Part shown: positions 52,924 to 60,816 of the stretch, piece after piece
Layout: each line of letters starts with the position of its first letter
How positions within the stretch are numbered: the first letter of the stretch is position 1
From: Solirhodobacter olei
Lineage (GTDB): Bacteria; Pseudomonadota; Alphaproteobacteria; Rhodobacterales; Rhodobacteraceae
Assembly: GCF_004010155.1 (NCBI RefSeq)
Contig: NZ_RRYH01000019.1
Location: forward strand, 1-64,000
Reading direction: 5' to 3'
Length of the DNA stretch: 64,000 nt
Notes under the pieces: generated by a model
The model's database searches: none
Seen by the model: only the letters and a program-made list of their open reading frames with translations
Told to the model about the DNA's origin: nothing
Program-made: the position numbers and the translations under genes

Positions 52924-54570
52924 ATGAAGAACTTCATGCTGACCGATCGAAAGCTCCATCCCTTCGCGCTCCGCTACGCGCGCGAATACCGAGAGGGCGC
53001 CCTATCGCGGCGAGAATTTTTCGCGGCAATGGCTGGTGTCGGCGTCACAGCTGCCGGTGCCATCGCGCTCGGCGGTATCGCACCAGAGGCGGCTAGGGCA
53101 GAAACAGCGCCAGTGAAGGGGGGCACCCTCCGCATTGGCCAGGTGGTGAAGCCTTTCCGCGACCCGCGCACCTTTGATGGCACCGAGATGGCCAACATCG
53201 CGCGCCAGTGCAACGAATACCTTGTGCGCTGGAAGCGGGACTTCAGCTTTGAACCGATGCTTCTTGCAGGCTGGGAAGCCTCGGACGACGCCAAGGCCCT
53301 GACCCTCAAGATCCGCCCCGGGATCACCTGGTCAAACGGCGACAAATTCGACGCGACGGATGTGATCTTCAACCTCACCCGCTGGTGCGACGCCACCGTC
53401 CCGGGCAATTCCATGGCCAGCCGCATGGCTACCCTGATCGACCCCAAGACGAAGCAGGCAGTGAAGGGCGGCATCGAAAAGGTCGATGACATGACCGTCC
53501 GGCTGAACCTGCCCAACCCAGACGTGACCCTCATAGCGGGCATGGCGGATTATCCGGCGCTCATCATGCACCGCTCCTATGACGGTGGCAGCGATCCGAT
53601 GAAGGCTCTCGCGATCACGACCGGGCCGTGCAAACTGGTTTCGTGGGAGCCTGCCAACAAGGCCTCCGTAAAACGCTCGTCCCGACCTTGGTGGAACGGT
53701 TCCTTCTGGCTCGAGGGTGCGGAATGGAACGATCTTGGCACGGATCCGACCGCGATGGTGTCCGCCTATGAGAGCGGTGAGATTGACGCCAATTACGAAA
53801 CGCCAGCATCCATGGTCGGCATGATGAAGGAGGCCGGCGCCGCCACGACAGATATCGCCACCGCCTCTACCATCGTCGCCCGGATGCAGGTCAATACCGC
53901 TCCCTATACTGACGAAAAGGTACGACAGGCCGTGCAGATGGCGGTGCGTAATGAGGTGCTCCTCGATATCGGCATCGACGGAAAGGGTGCGGTGGCCGCC
54001 GATCACCATGTCGGTCCCATGCATCCGGATTATGCCGATGTCGGACCTGCCAACTACGATCCGAAAAAGGCAATGACGTTGCTCAAGGCGGCAGGCAAGA
54101 CGGGTTTCGAGCATAATATCGTCTCAGTCGCCACCGATTGGCAGACGAATACCGCCGACGCTTTGGCCAACCAACTGCGCAAGGCCGGCCTCAAGGTGAA
54201 GCGGACCGTAGTGCCCGGGCCGGTCTACTGGACAAACTGGACGAAGTATCCGTTCTCCCTGACGGAATGGACCGGCAGGCCTCTCGGCATACAGGTCCTG
54301 TCTCTCGCCTATCGCTCCGGTGCGGCATGGAACGAGAGCGGCTTTGCCGATCCTCAGTTCGACAAGTGGCTCGACAAGGCCCAGGCCATCCCCAGCTCCA
54401 AGATCCGCCAGGCGGTAATGGCGAAGCTGGAGACCAGGCTCCGCGGCGCGGGCGTCATCATTCAACCCTATTGGCGGTCGGTCTTCCGATCCAACCGACC
54501 GAACGTGCATGGCTACGCGGCGCACCAGGCCTTCGAGCAGCATCTCGACCTGGTCTGGATGAGCGCGTGA
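52924..54570 (+). CDS. ABC transporter binding protein, family 5 (peptide/opine type), no transporter genes alongside
   Basis: A 548-residue DppA/OppA-type binding protein. The N-terminus is unusual: about 35 residues with YREGALSRREFFAAMAGVGV give a delayed twin-arginine Tat signal, followed by AETAPVKGGTLRIGQ at the start of the mature domain. GITWSNGDKFDATDVIFNLT is the family 5 signature. It follows the cysteine hydrolase after 41 bases and precedes an esterase gene. No Dpp-type permeases or ATPases are in the window, so either they lie elsewhere or were removed by the IS events just downstream. Confidence 0.88.
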   Translation: MKNFMLTDRKLHPFALRYAREYREGALSRREFFAAMAGVGVTAAGAIALGGIAPEAARAETAPVKGGTLRIGQVVKPFRDPRTFDGTEMANIARQCNEYLVRWKRDFSFEPMLLAGWEASDDAKALTLKIRPGITWSNGDKFDATDVIFNLTRWCDATVPGNSMASRMATLIDPKTKQAVKGGIEKVDDMTVRLNLPNPDVTLIAGMADYPALIMHRSYDGGSDPMKALAITTGPCKLVSWEPANKASVKRSSRPWWNGSFWLEGAEWNDLGTDPTAMVSAYESGEIDANYETPASMVGMMKEAGAATTDIATASTIVARMQVNTAPYTDEKVRQAVQMAVRNEVLLDIGIDGKGAVAADHHVGPMHPDYADVGPANYDPKKAMTLLKAAGKTGFEHNIVSVATDWQTNTADALANQLRKAGLKVKRTVVPGPVYWTNWTKYPFSLTEWTGRPLGIQVLSLAYRSGAAWNESGFADPQFDKWLDKAQAIPSSKIRQAVMAKLETRLRGAGVIIQPYWRSVFRSNRPNVHGYAAHQAFEQHLDLVWMSA

Positions 54571-54577
54571 CGCTCCG

Positions 54578-55411
54578 ATGCCGGACTGGGCAGAGGGAGA
54601 CCCGGCCATGCTTCGGGCGTGGCGCGACGCGCAGCCGGAGGTGGTCTCCCCCATCCTGCCGACGGGGCTGCGCGAGAAGGTAGTTCCGGCTGCGGGCGCA
54701 TTTTGCGGCGGTATTCTTTTTGAACCATTCCAGCGCGTTGACCCTAGGATGGTGTTGCACTTCCACGGAGGTGGTTTCGTCGTAGGCTCGCCCCACACAC
54801 ACCGGATCGTCGCAGCCACTATCTGCGCGGAACTTGGTTTACCCGTTCTGTCCGCAGCCTATCGCCTTGCGCCGGAGCACTGCCTGCCTGACCAACCTGC
54901 GGATGCCGCCGCGGCAATCGAGGTAGCCGAGGCGATGTTCGACGGCACAGTAATCCTTGCCGGCGACAGCGCCGGAGCACTCGTGGCCCTTTGGGGGTAT
55001 CACGCGGCTCCGGCTTCGCGTCGAGACAGGATCGCCGGTGCGCTCCTCTTCTACGGCATCTTCGGCACACCGCCCTCTCCCGATGAAGGCGACCCCGCAC
55101 TTGTCGCGGCGGGACTGGACGCACGATCGATAGGGGCTGCCTATCGGCGGGTCGACCCCAAGTGTCTGATCGGGACAGCCAAGGAGTTCACACCAATGTC
55201 AGCAGGGTTTCGCCTGCCTGCGAAGACGGTCGTCATAGGGGCAGGGGCGGACCCCCTAGTTGCAGACAGCCACCGCTTCGCCGCGTGCCGGCCGGAGTGT
55301 TGCACACTGCAACTGGTAGCGGACGAGCCGCACGGTTTTCTGTCCTCGCCGCAGCCTTCGGCGAGAGCGCGAAGCGCCGTTCGCTCTGCTGCTGCAAGCT
55401 TGATGTTGTAG
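54578..55411 (+). CDS. Alpha/beta hydrolase, hormone-sensitive-lipase type esterase
   Basis: A 277-residue esterase. The oxyanion-hole HGGG is at residues 63-66 (LHFHGGGFVVG), the nucleophile Ser131 in GDSAG, and the Asp and His candidates lie in GAGADPLVADS and EPHGF. It resembles acetyl-esterase/lipase family IV enzymes, but the C-terminal part is shorter than usual (family 300-320 residues). It starts 7 bases after the SBP stop, so it is the last gene of the M24 operon. Its role is probably to hydrolyse an ester of the imported compound. Confidence 0.85.
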   Translation: MPDWAEGDPAMLRAWRDAQPEVVSPILPTGLREKVVPAAGAFCGGILFEPFQRVDPRMVLHFHGGGFVVGSPHTHRIVAATICAELGLPVLSAAYRLAPEHCLPDQPADAAAAIEVAEAMFDGTVILAGDSAGALVALWGYHAAPASRRDRIAGALLFYGIFGTPPSPDEGDPALVAAGLDARSIGAAYRRVDPKCLIGTAKEFTPMSAGFRLPAKTVVIGAGADPLVADSHRFAACRPECCTLQLVADEPHGFLSSPQPSARARSAVRSAAASLML

Positions 55412-56108
55412 CCCAACGCATCTTGCAGAACGTGCGATAAGCACTTTCTCGCCGGACCTGTAGATCTGGCGAAGGCTGAGGGTGCGGGACGCGGCGGAGG
55501 ACATAGGCCGGATACCCTTTGCCGCGCCCTGCTCGAGCGGCGGCAAGGCGCCCCATCTCGGCTGTTCCACGCCCGAGTTCAATACCCTGGGAGCGGTCTG
55601 GCCGCTTTCCCGTTGGCGCGGACCATTGGCCGCCGGCGCGCGGTGGCGGCATCAGTGCCAGGCGGATATTGATGCGGAGCGCAGGTCGCGCAATGTCTCG
55701 CGCAAGGAGCTTGTGAGAGCCAGCTTCTATCGCCCGCCTGCTTACCTCAACGCGTTGTGTCGTGGGTGGTCTCCTGACAATCTTCGACCTGAAGCCGTGC
55801 GAGAGGAACTTGAAGCCATTCTTAATGATCCCGGGCGCTTCGTTGGCACGTTCGATGATCCAGGTGCCGCGGTAGAACCTGCCGTTCGCCGCGGTCCATT
55901 CAGCGGTCTAGGAAGCGGACGAAGCGGACGTCGCTCCCAGCGCAAGACGTTGATCGGCAACCAACATCAGTCGACCATCCGTTCGACCTGTGGGAGGCCA
56001 CTCAGGGAACGTTGGCCAACAACTCCACAGGAGGCGCAGGATGATCATCCGCGAGGGAACCGTGAAGACGGTCAAGGCTCCGGCCGAGAACTGCCCCGAA
56101 TATGGCCT
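55412..56108. other. Gap with no recognisable gene; probable recombination scar
   Basis: Nearly 700 bases between the esterase and the IS5 remnant. A long frame on the plus strand runs from 55482 into the IS5 fragment. One part of it, SPDNLRPEAVREELEAILND (around 55765-55830), reads like genuine protein, but no family is recognised and the rest is Arg/Gly-rich. Treated as decayed or chimeric DNA. Confidence 0.45.
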
Positions 56109-56650
56109 GATGGTTTGGTCGAGAGCCCGATCCGGATGGCTGGGCTCGACTGGCCAGTTAGGGACTTTTCGACGCTTTGCAGGCGGCAAGCGCGGATCGG
56201 GGTTCAGATCCCCTATCGCCGCACGGGGAAACCTTGAGCCTGCTTGTCGACATTCAGCCGGTACGTGCCACTGATGAGGTTCGTGTGAACCGGCGAGGGG
56301 GGAGTGAAGTTCCGGGGCGATGGCGAATAGTTGTCCCGCGAGCATGGGCCCTCCCGCCGCAGGCAATGGCGGAAGGTCCACATCGCCATGGATACGGAGA
56401 CCGGCGACATACGCGCGGTCAAGTTCACCTCGAGCCGTCAAGGGGACAGCCCTCTGCTACCGGAACTGCCGGCGCAATTCCCCGGGGATGAGGAGGTCGC
56501 CACCGTCACCGCGGATGGTGCCTATGACACGCGACGATGCCACGCCGCGATCATCGCGCACGGTGCCCATGCCGGCATTCCAATCCGCCGCAACGGGCGC
56601 GCCTGAAAAGAGGACTGCCCTGCAGCCTCGGCTCGAAACGAGATCCTGCG
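56109..56650 (+). pseudogene. IS5-family transposase, broken by stops and truncated
   Basis: Reading frames give MAGLDWPVRDFSTLCRRQ, then (after stops) GVKFRGDGE, TAG 56328-56330, SREHGPSRRRQWRKVHIAMD, VATVTADGAYDTRRCH, IPIRRNGRA, TGA 56604-56606, KEDCPAASARNEILR. This follows the IS5-family DDE transposase order (GLDW-P-DFSTL, GDGEW, RKVH, VTADGAYDTR with catalytic Asp, RNGR-WKEDC). Both named stops replace a conserved Trp. A frameshifted patch lies between about 56237 and 56300. The gene is cut exactly at 56650 where the IS6 element's left repeat begins, so the C-terminal catalytic Glu region is missing. Confidence 0.82.
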
Positions 56651-56667
56651 GGGATTGCCAATTTGTT
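56651..56667 (+). repeat. Left terminal inverted repeat of the IS6 element
   Basis: gggattgccaatttgtt; matches the right repeat with one mismatch (T/G at position 12). Confidence 0.85.
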
Positions 56668-56701
56668 GGGCCGAAATCGGCATGGGCCTGAGTGGTGTTC
56701 G

Positions 56702-57421
56702 TCAGGCGCTCATTTCGAGGGCATAGATAGCCCAGAGATCGAAGGCGTCGGATCTGGCGTGTCGCCAGGAGAGAGCGGAGAGACGATAGCGGCGGGGTCG
56801 GAAGAGCGTGTCGACCTGGTCACGTGCGGCGAGGAACCTCTGGGCCTGTCCGGGTGACTTGAGCCGCCCCATGATCTTCTCGCGCTTTCGGGTCGACCGG
56901 TGCGATCCTTCGATGCGGTTGTTGAGCCCCTTGTGCGCGCGGTGATCCGCATCGGGTGCGAGATGGCCGATCGGTCTGGTATAACTGCGCAGCTTGTCGG
57001 TGACGACGACACGCGGAGTGACGAACCGGCCGATCAGCCGCTTCAGGAACCGCTTTGCTGCTTTCGCATTCCGCTGTTTCTGCACGAGGATGTCGAGCGC
57101 ATCGCCGTTTGCGTCGACTGCTCGCCAAAACCAGAACTTCTCGCCGTTGATCGGCACGACGACCTCGTCGAGGTGCCACTTGTCGCTGGCGGTCGGCCTG
57201 TCGCGCCTGATGCAGGCGGCGAAGTGGCTCCCGAAGCGGTTCACCCACTGCCCCACGGTTTTCCGACTGATAATCACCCCGCGCTCGGCAAGCAGATCCT
57301 CGACATCCCCGGTACTGAGCGCGAACCGGTGATAGGCCCGGACCGCGTAAGCCACGATCTCGCGAGGAAGACGATAGCCCTTCAGGCGCGGCAGGGTGTC
57401 AGGCATCTTCATCCTCGCCAC
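56702..57421 (-). CDS. IS6-family transposase (intact)
   Basis: A 239-residue DDE transposase. The N-terminal helix-turn-helix is in LAERGVIISRKTVGQWVNRF. The catalytic triad is visible as Asp in KWHLDEVVVPI, Asp in VVVTDKLRSY and Glu in NNRIEGSHRSTRKRE. The length fits the family (230-240). There are no stops or frameshifts, so the element may be active. Members move by cointegrate formation and often delete or bracket adjacent DNA, which fits its junction between two unrelated gene blocks. Confidence 0.92.
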   Translation of the reverse strand: MARMKMPDTLPRLKGYRLPREIVAYAVRAYHRFALSTGDVEDLLAERGVIISRKTVGQWVNRFGSHFAACIRRDRPTASDKWHLDEVVVPINGEKFWFWRAVDANGDALDILVQKQRNAKAAKRFLKRLIGRFVTPRVVVTDKLRSYTRPIGHLAPDADHRAHKGLNNRIEGSHRSTRKREKIMGRLKSPGQAQRFLAARDQVDTLFRPRRYRLSALSWRHARSDAFDLWAIYALEMSA

Positions 57422-57442
57422 CTAAGACAACGCTACCCCAGG

Positions 57443-57459
57443 AACAACTTGGCAATCCC
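57443..57459 (-). repeat. Right terminal inverted repeat of the IS6 element
   Basis: aacaacttggcaatccc on the plus strand, reverse complement of the left repeat except for one base; it lies 21 bases before the transposase start codon. Confidence 0.85.
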
Positions 57460-57502
57460 AAGTTGTCCGGTGGTCACAACGGCACCTGCGTGCAGCGACG
57501 GT

Positions 57503-58279
57503 TCAGACTGTCAAATAACCGCCGTCGACGAACACCGTCGTCCCGGTGACATAGGCCGAGGCGTCGGACGCCAGGAACACCGCCGCGTCGGCAACCTCTT
57601 CCGGCCGCCCCATGCGCCCCATCGGGATGTGGGCGAGCGACTGGCGGCGGCTCTCGGCATGACCCGGGTCGCCGCCCCGCGTCATAGGCGTATCGGTGAA
57701 GCCCGGCGCCAGCGCGTTGACCCGCACCCCGAAGGGAGCGAGGTCGAGCGCCATCGCCTTTACCAGCATTTTCGCCCCGCCCTTGGAGGCGACATAGGCC
57801 GCGCAGTTCCTCTGCGCCACTTCGCTCACTTGCGAGGTGACGAGCGTGATCGAGCCGCCCCCCCGCGGTACCATCGCCCGCGCAGCAGCCGCGGCGAAAA
57901 GAAAGGAGCCGGTCAGGTTGGTGGCGATTACTGCCTCCCACTGCGCGGGCGTGATTTCGTGGGCGAGCGCCGCCGGCCCACCGATCCCGGCCGAGGAGAT
58001 CGCGGCATCGATCCGGCCGAGCCGCTCCACTGCCCGGGCGAAGAGCGCCGCGCTCGCCTCCGGATCGCGCACGTCGCAGGCCGCCGCCTCCACCCTTATG
58101 TCCCCACGCGCTATGCCGGCCGCCGTCTCGGCCGCGCCGGCCTCGGCCAGGTCGGCGAGGAGCAGATCGGCCCCGGCCCCGGCCAACGCCTCGGCGATTG
58201 AGCGGCCGATGCCGCTACCGGCCCCGGTCACCACTGCCACCCGTCCCTTCAGTGCATCGCTTGCCCAAGCCCCGCTCAT
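57503..58279 (-). CDS. Short-chain dehydrogenase/reductase (SDR)
   Basis: A 258-residue classical SDR. The cofactor motif is TGAGSGIG (residues 18-25), NAG-equivalent is SSAGIGG, the catalytic Ser lies in LVTSQVSE and Tyr/Lys in AAYVASKGG. An acidic residue after beta-2 (LLLADLAEAG) suggests NAD preference. The start overlaps the aminotransferase stop by four bases (ATGA), so it is the second gene of a leftward pair. The IS6 right end is only 43 bases beyond its stop; genes after it were probably removed. Confidence 0.9.
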   Translation of the reverse strand: MSGAWASDALKGRVAVVTGAGSGIGRSIAEALAGAGADLLLADLAEAGAAETAAGIARGDIRVEAAACDVRDPEASAALFARAVERLGRIDAAISSAGIGGPAALAHEITPAQWEAVIATNLTGSFLFAAAAARAMVPRGGGSITLVTSQVSEVAQRNCAAYVASKGGAKMLVKAMALDLAPFGVRVNALAPGFTDTPMTRGGDPGHAESRRQSLAHIPMGRMGRPEEVADAAVFLASDASAYVTGTTVFVDGGYLTV

Positions 58280-59625
58280 AGCATCCCCTCGCGTTTCAGC
58301 ATCCCAAGGCTTTCGTCGAAGGCGGCGACCGTCACCGCCACATCCCCTGGCGTATGGGCGGCGGAGAGAAGCCCGCCGGGCCAGCCGCTGAGATCGATGC
58401 CGTTCACGAGCATCGCCATCCGAAGAAGTCGCGCGAGCCCCGGCGGCTGCGCCTGCAGCCCCGCACGTCCGAGCCGCCTCGGATCGAACGGCGCCTCAGC
58501 GAGATCGGGCGCCGTGCACAGGTGAAAGGCCGAGGCCTCGCCATAGACGTGCCAGGCCACTTGCCTGGCGGCGAGCACCTCTGCGAGCCCGCGCCGCAGG
58601 TCGGCGGCCAGCGCCTCGGCCCGCCGGTTCGGTGCCCCGTCCCGGATCGCGGCGAGCGTGGCCACCCCGGCCGCCGCCGAAGCCGGCGCCGCGTTGAATG
58701 TGCCGGGGTGGTAGATCTTCTGTCGCCCGGCGCGCTCCGCGACCTCGAAATCGAGCCCTTCGAGAATCTCTGCCCGCCCCGCCACCGCGCCGCCCGGCTG
58801 CCCGCCGGCGACGATCTTGGCGAGTGTGGTCAGGTCAGGGGTGATCCCGGTCTTCTCCTGCACCCCGCCGGGGCTGACCCGGAAGCCGGTGATCACCTCA
58901 TCGAAGATCAACAGCGTGCCAGTCTCGCGCGACCAGTTTCGGAGCTGTGCGAGAAAGTCGGTCGAAAGCGGGATCTTCCCCGTACAGGCGCCAAGGGGCT
59001 CCAGGATCACCGCCGCGAAGGCGCCCGTCCGTAGCGCCGCCTCAACCCTCGCCTCGTTGTAGGGGTCGAGTGCGGCGGTCTGCGCGGCCACCGCCTCGGG
59101 CACGCCGATCACCGTGCCGCCGTTGAAATGCGAGGCATAGCCAGCAGTCATGTCGTCCTGCCAGCCGTGATAGTGGGCGTGAAACCGCATCAGCCGGTCC
59201 CGCCCTGTGAAGGCACGGGCGAGGCGGACGGCCATCTGGGTGGCTTCCGAGCCGGAGGCGTGGAAGCGTACCTTCTCGGCCGAAGGCACCATGGCGACGA
59301 TAGCCTCGGCCCAGGCCACCTCGGCCTCGTGGCAGGCGGCGAAATGGGTGCCGCGGGCCATCTGCTCCGCGACTGCCCGCATCACATCGGGGGGGTTGTG
59401 GCCGAGCAGCAGCGCGCCGTGGCCGCCGAAATAATCGATGTAGCAATTGCCGTCGGCGTCCCACTTCCGCGCGCCCTCGGCATGGGTGGCATAGACCGGA
59501 TGCGGCCTCAAGTGGCGGGAATCGTGGACGATCCCGCTCGGCAGCACCGACCGAGCCCGTTCCGCCAGCACCGCCGACCGTGCAGTGCGTGCGCTGTAGA
59601 GAGCCTCGATCCTCCCCTCCGTCAT
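58276..59625 (-). CDS. Class III aminotransferase/aminomutase (glutamate-1-semialdehyde aminomutase-like)
   Basis: A 449-residue PLP enzyme of the HemL-like branch of class III. HASGSEATQMAVRLARAFTG binds the phosphate; LLIFDEVITGFRVSPGG supplies the cofactor Asp and LTTLAKIVAGGQPGG the PLP Lys. True HemL catalyses glutamate-1-semialdehyde isomerisation, but members like this in catabolic clusters act on beta- or other amino acids. ATG 59625 follows ggggagacgga; upstream in-frame starts are less credible. It diverges from the N-carbamoyl hydrolase gene, with two dyads in the intervening gap. Confidence 0.87.
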   Translation of the reverse strand: MTEGRIEALYSARTARSAVLAERARSVLPSGIVHDSRHLRPHPVYATHAEGARKWDADGNCYIDYFGGHGALLLGHNPPDVMRAVAEQMARGTHFAACHEAEVAWAEAIVAMVPSAEKVRFHASGSEATQMAVRLARAFTGRDRLMRFHAHYHGWQDDMTAGYASHFNGGTVIGVPEAVAAQTAALDPYNEARVEAALRTGAFAAVILEPLGACTGKIPLSTDFLAQLRNWSRETGTLLIFDEVITGFRVSPGGVQEKTGITPDLTTLAKIVAGGQPGGAVAGRAEILEGLDFEVAERAGRQKIYHPGTFNAAPASAAAGVATLAAIRDGAPNRRAEALAADLRRGLAEVLAARQVAWHVYGEASAFHLCTAPDLAEAPFDPRRLGRAGLQAQPPGLARLLRMAMLVNGIDLSGWPGGLLSAAHTPGDVAVTVAAFDESLGMLKREGML

Positions 59626-59721
59626 TCCGTCTCCCCGGGGAACCCACTCATTGCAGTCCCGAGAAAAGGAGCTCGGTTCCACGAAGTCACGAAATTTTAT
59701 AGGGGTCTAAGGGTCGAAACA

Positions 59722-59761
59722 GCTTGCCGCGCTCGGAATGTTCCAGTTCAGGGCGGCAAGC
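59722..59761. promoter_or_regulatory. Perfect 9-bp inverted repeat in the divergent promoter gap
   Basis: GCTTGCCGC (59722-59730) and GCGGCAAGC (59753-59761) are exact reverse complements, 22 bases apart, in the 263-bp gap between the aminotransferase and carbamoylase genes. This could be a regulator site or the base of a stem; no regulator gene is in this block of the window. Confidence 0.45.
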
Positions 59762-59819
59762 CCCGGGATTGTTGCGCCGATGGCCTCGAAAATATTGCGC
59801 TCGCATGGCCCGTCTAATT

Positions 59820-59840
59820 CGCCGCGCCAGTTGCGCGGCG
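59820..59840. repeat. GC hairpin upstream of the carbamoylase gene
   Basis: CGCCGCGC (59820-59827) and GCGCGGCG (59833-59840) form a perfect 8-bp stem with a 5-base loop, 49 bases before the carbamoylase start codon. It could affect the leader of that transcript or end a leftward one. Confidence 0.4.
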
Positions 59841-59888
59841 ACGCCATTCGCTTAGCGTCTCTGCATGCTGCACATCTCGGGGAGCCCA

Positions 59889-60812
59889 ATGGCCCGCACA
59901 TTCGTTGCCGCCGCCGCCCAGCTCGGCCCAATCGCTCGGCACGAGGGCCGCGTACCCGTCGTCGCCCGCATGGTGACGCTCCTTCACGAGGCGAAGGCCC
60001 GCGGTGTCTCCTTCGTCGCCTTCCCAGAGATGGCGCTCACCACCTTCTTCCCGCGCTGGCATATCGAAGATTCAGATGAGGTGCTTTCCTATTTCGAAGC
60101 CTCGATGCCCGGGCCCGAAACCCGGCCGCTGTTCGATACCGCCCGCGACCTCGGCATCGGCTTCTACCTCGGTTATGCCGAACTGATCCCCGGCCGCTCG
60201 GGCCTCAACCATCTGGGCTATAACACCGCGATCCTGGTCGACTCGGCTGGAAACGTCACCGCCAAGTACCGCAAGGTCCATGTCCCGGGCAACGCCGTGC
60301 CAGATGCCAGCCTCAAGCTCCAGCACCTCGAGCCATGGTATTTTGACGATGGCAACCTCGGGTTCCCGGTCACCGAGACGATGGGCGGCAAGTTCGGCAT
60401 GCTCATCTGCAACGACCGTCGGTGGCCCGAGAGTTGGCGAATGCTCGGCCTCCAGGGGGCGGAGATTGTCGCGCTCGGCTACAACTCGCCCTCCCAGCTT
60501 CCTGACAATCCCGCCCAGAACGCGCTCCGCAAGATGCACCATCTGCTGCCGATGCAGTCGGCGGCCTACCAGAACGGCCTCTGGATCGTCGCCACCGCCA
60601 AGGCCGGGCTCGAAGGCGGCTGCCACATGATGGGCCACTCCTGCATTATCGCGCCCTCGGGAGAGGTGGTGGCCCTTTCTGCGACCGACGGCGACGAGCT
60701 TCTCACCTATCGCATCGACCTCGACGCTACCCAAGAATACAAGCGCTTCTTCGATTTCAAAACCTATCGCCGCCCCGAGGCCTACGGCCTGATCACCCAG
60801 CGGCACGAGTAA
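59889..60812 (+). CDS. N-carbamoyl-D-amino-acid hydrolase (nitrilase superfamily)
   Basis: A 307-residue carbon-nitrogen hydrolase. The triad is Glu47 (FPEMAL), Lys129 (KYRKVHVPG) and Cys174 (MLICNDRRWPE). The Lys-Cys spacing of 45 equals that recalled for Agrobacterium D-carbamoylase (Lys127, Cys172), and NDRRWPESWR is its family signature. It hydrolyses N-carbamoyl-D-amino acids to D-amino acid, CO2 and ammonia. ATG 59889 has a clear ribosome site (ggggag); the start 24 bases earlier lacks one. The next gene starts four bases after its stop, so they form an operon. Confidence 0.9.
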   Translation: MARTFVAAAAQLGPIARHEGRVPVVARMVTLLHEAKARGVSFVAFPEMALTTFFPRWHIEDSDEVLSYFEASMPGPETRPLFDTARDLGIGFYLGYAELIPGRSGLNHLGYNTAILVDSAGNVTAKYRKVHVPGNAVPDASLKLQHLEPWYFDDGNLGFPVTETMGGKFGMLICNDRRWPESWRMLGLQGAEIVALGYNSPSQLPDNPAQNALRKMHHLLPMQSAAYQNGLWIVATAKAGLEGGCHMMGHSCIIAPSGEVVALSATDGDELLTYRIDLDATQEYKRFFDFKTYRRPEAYGLITQRHE

Positions 60813-60816
60813 GCCC

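Larger units (their letters stand above)
56651..57459. mobile_element. Complete IS6-family insertion sequence, 809 bp
   Basis: Bounded by near-perfect inverted repeats: gggattgccaatttgtt at 56651-56667 and the reverse complement of gggattgccaagttgtt at 57443-57459 (16 of 17 identical). One transposase gene fills the interior, and the length is normal for IS6. The 8 bases outside each end differ (atcctgcg and aagttgtc), so there is no target-site duplication. This suggests that the present flanks were brought together by an IS6-mediated deletion or recombination. Confidence 0.85.

Noticed and set aside
55482-56237. A 251-residue open frame before and through the IS5 fragment
   Set aside because: Its end is an IS5 transposase fragment in frame by chance and most of it is Arg/Gly-rich; it is not one gene.
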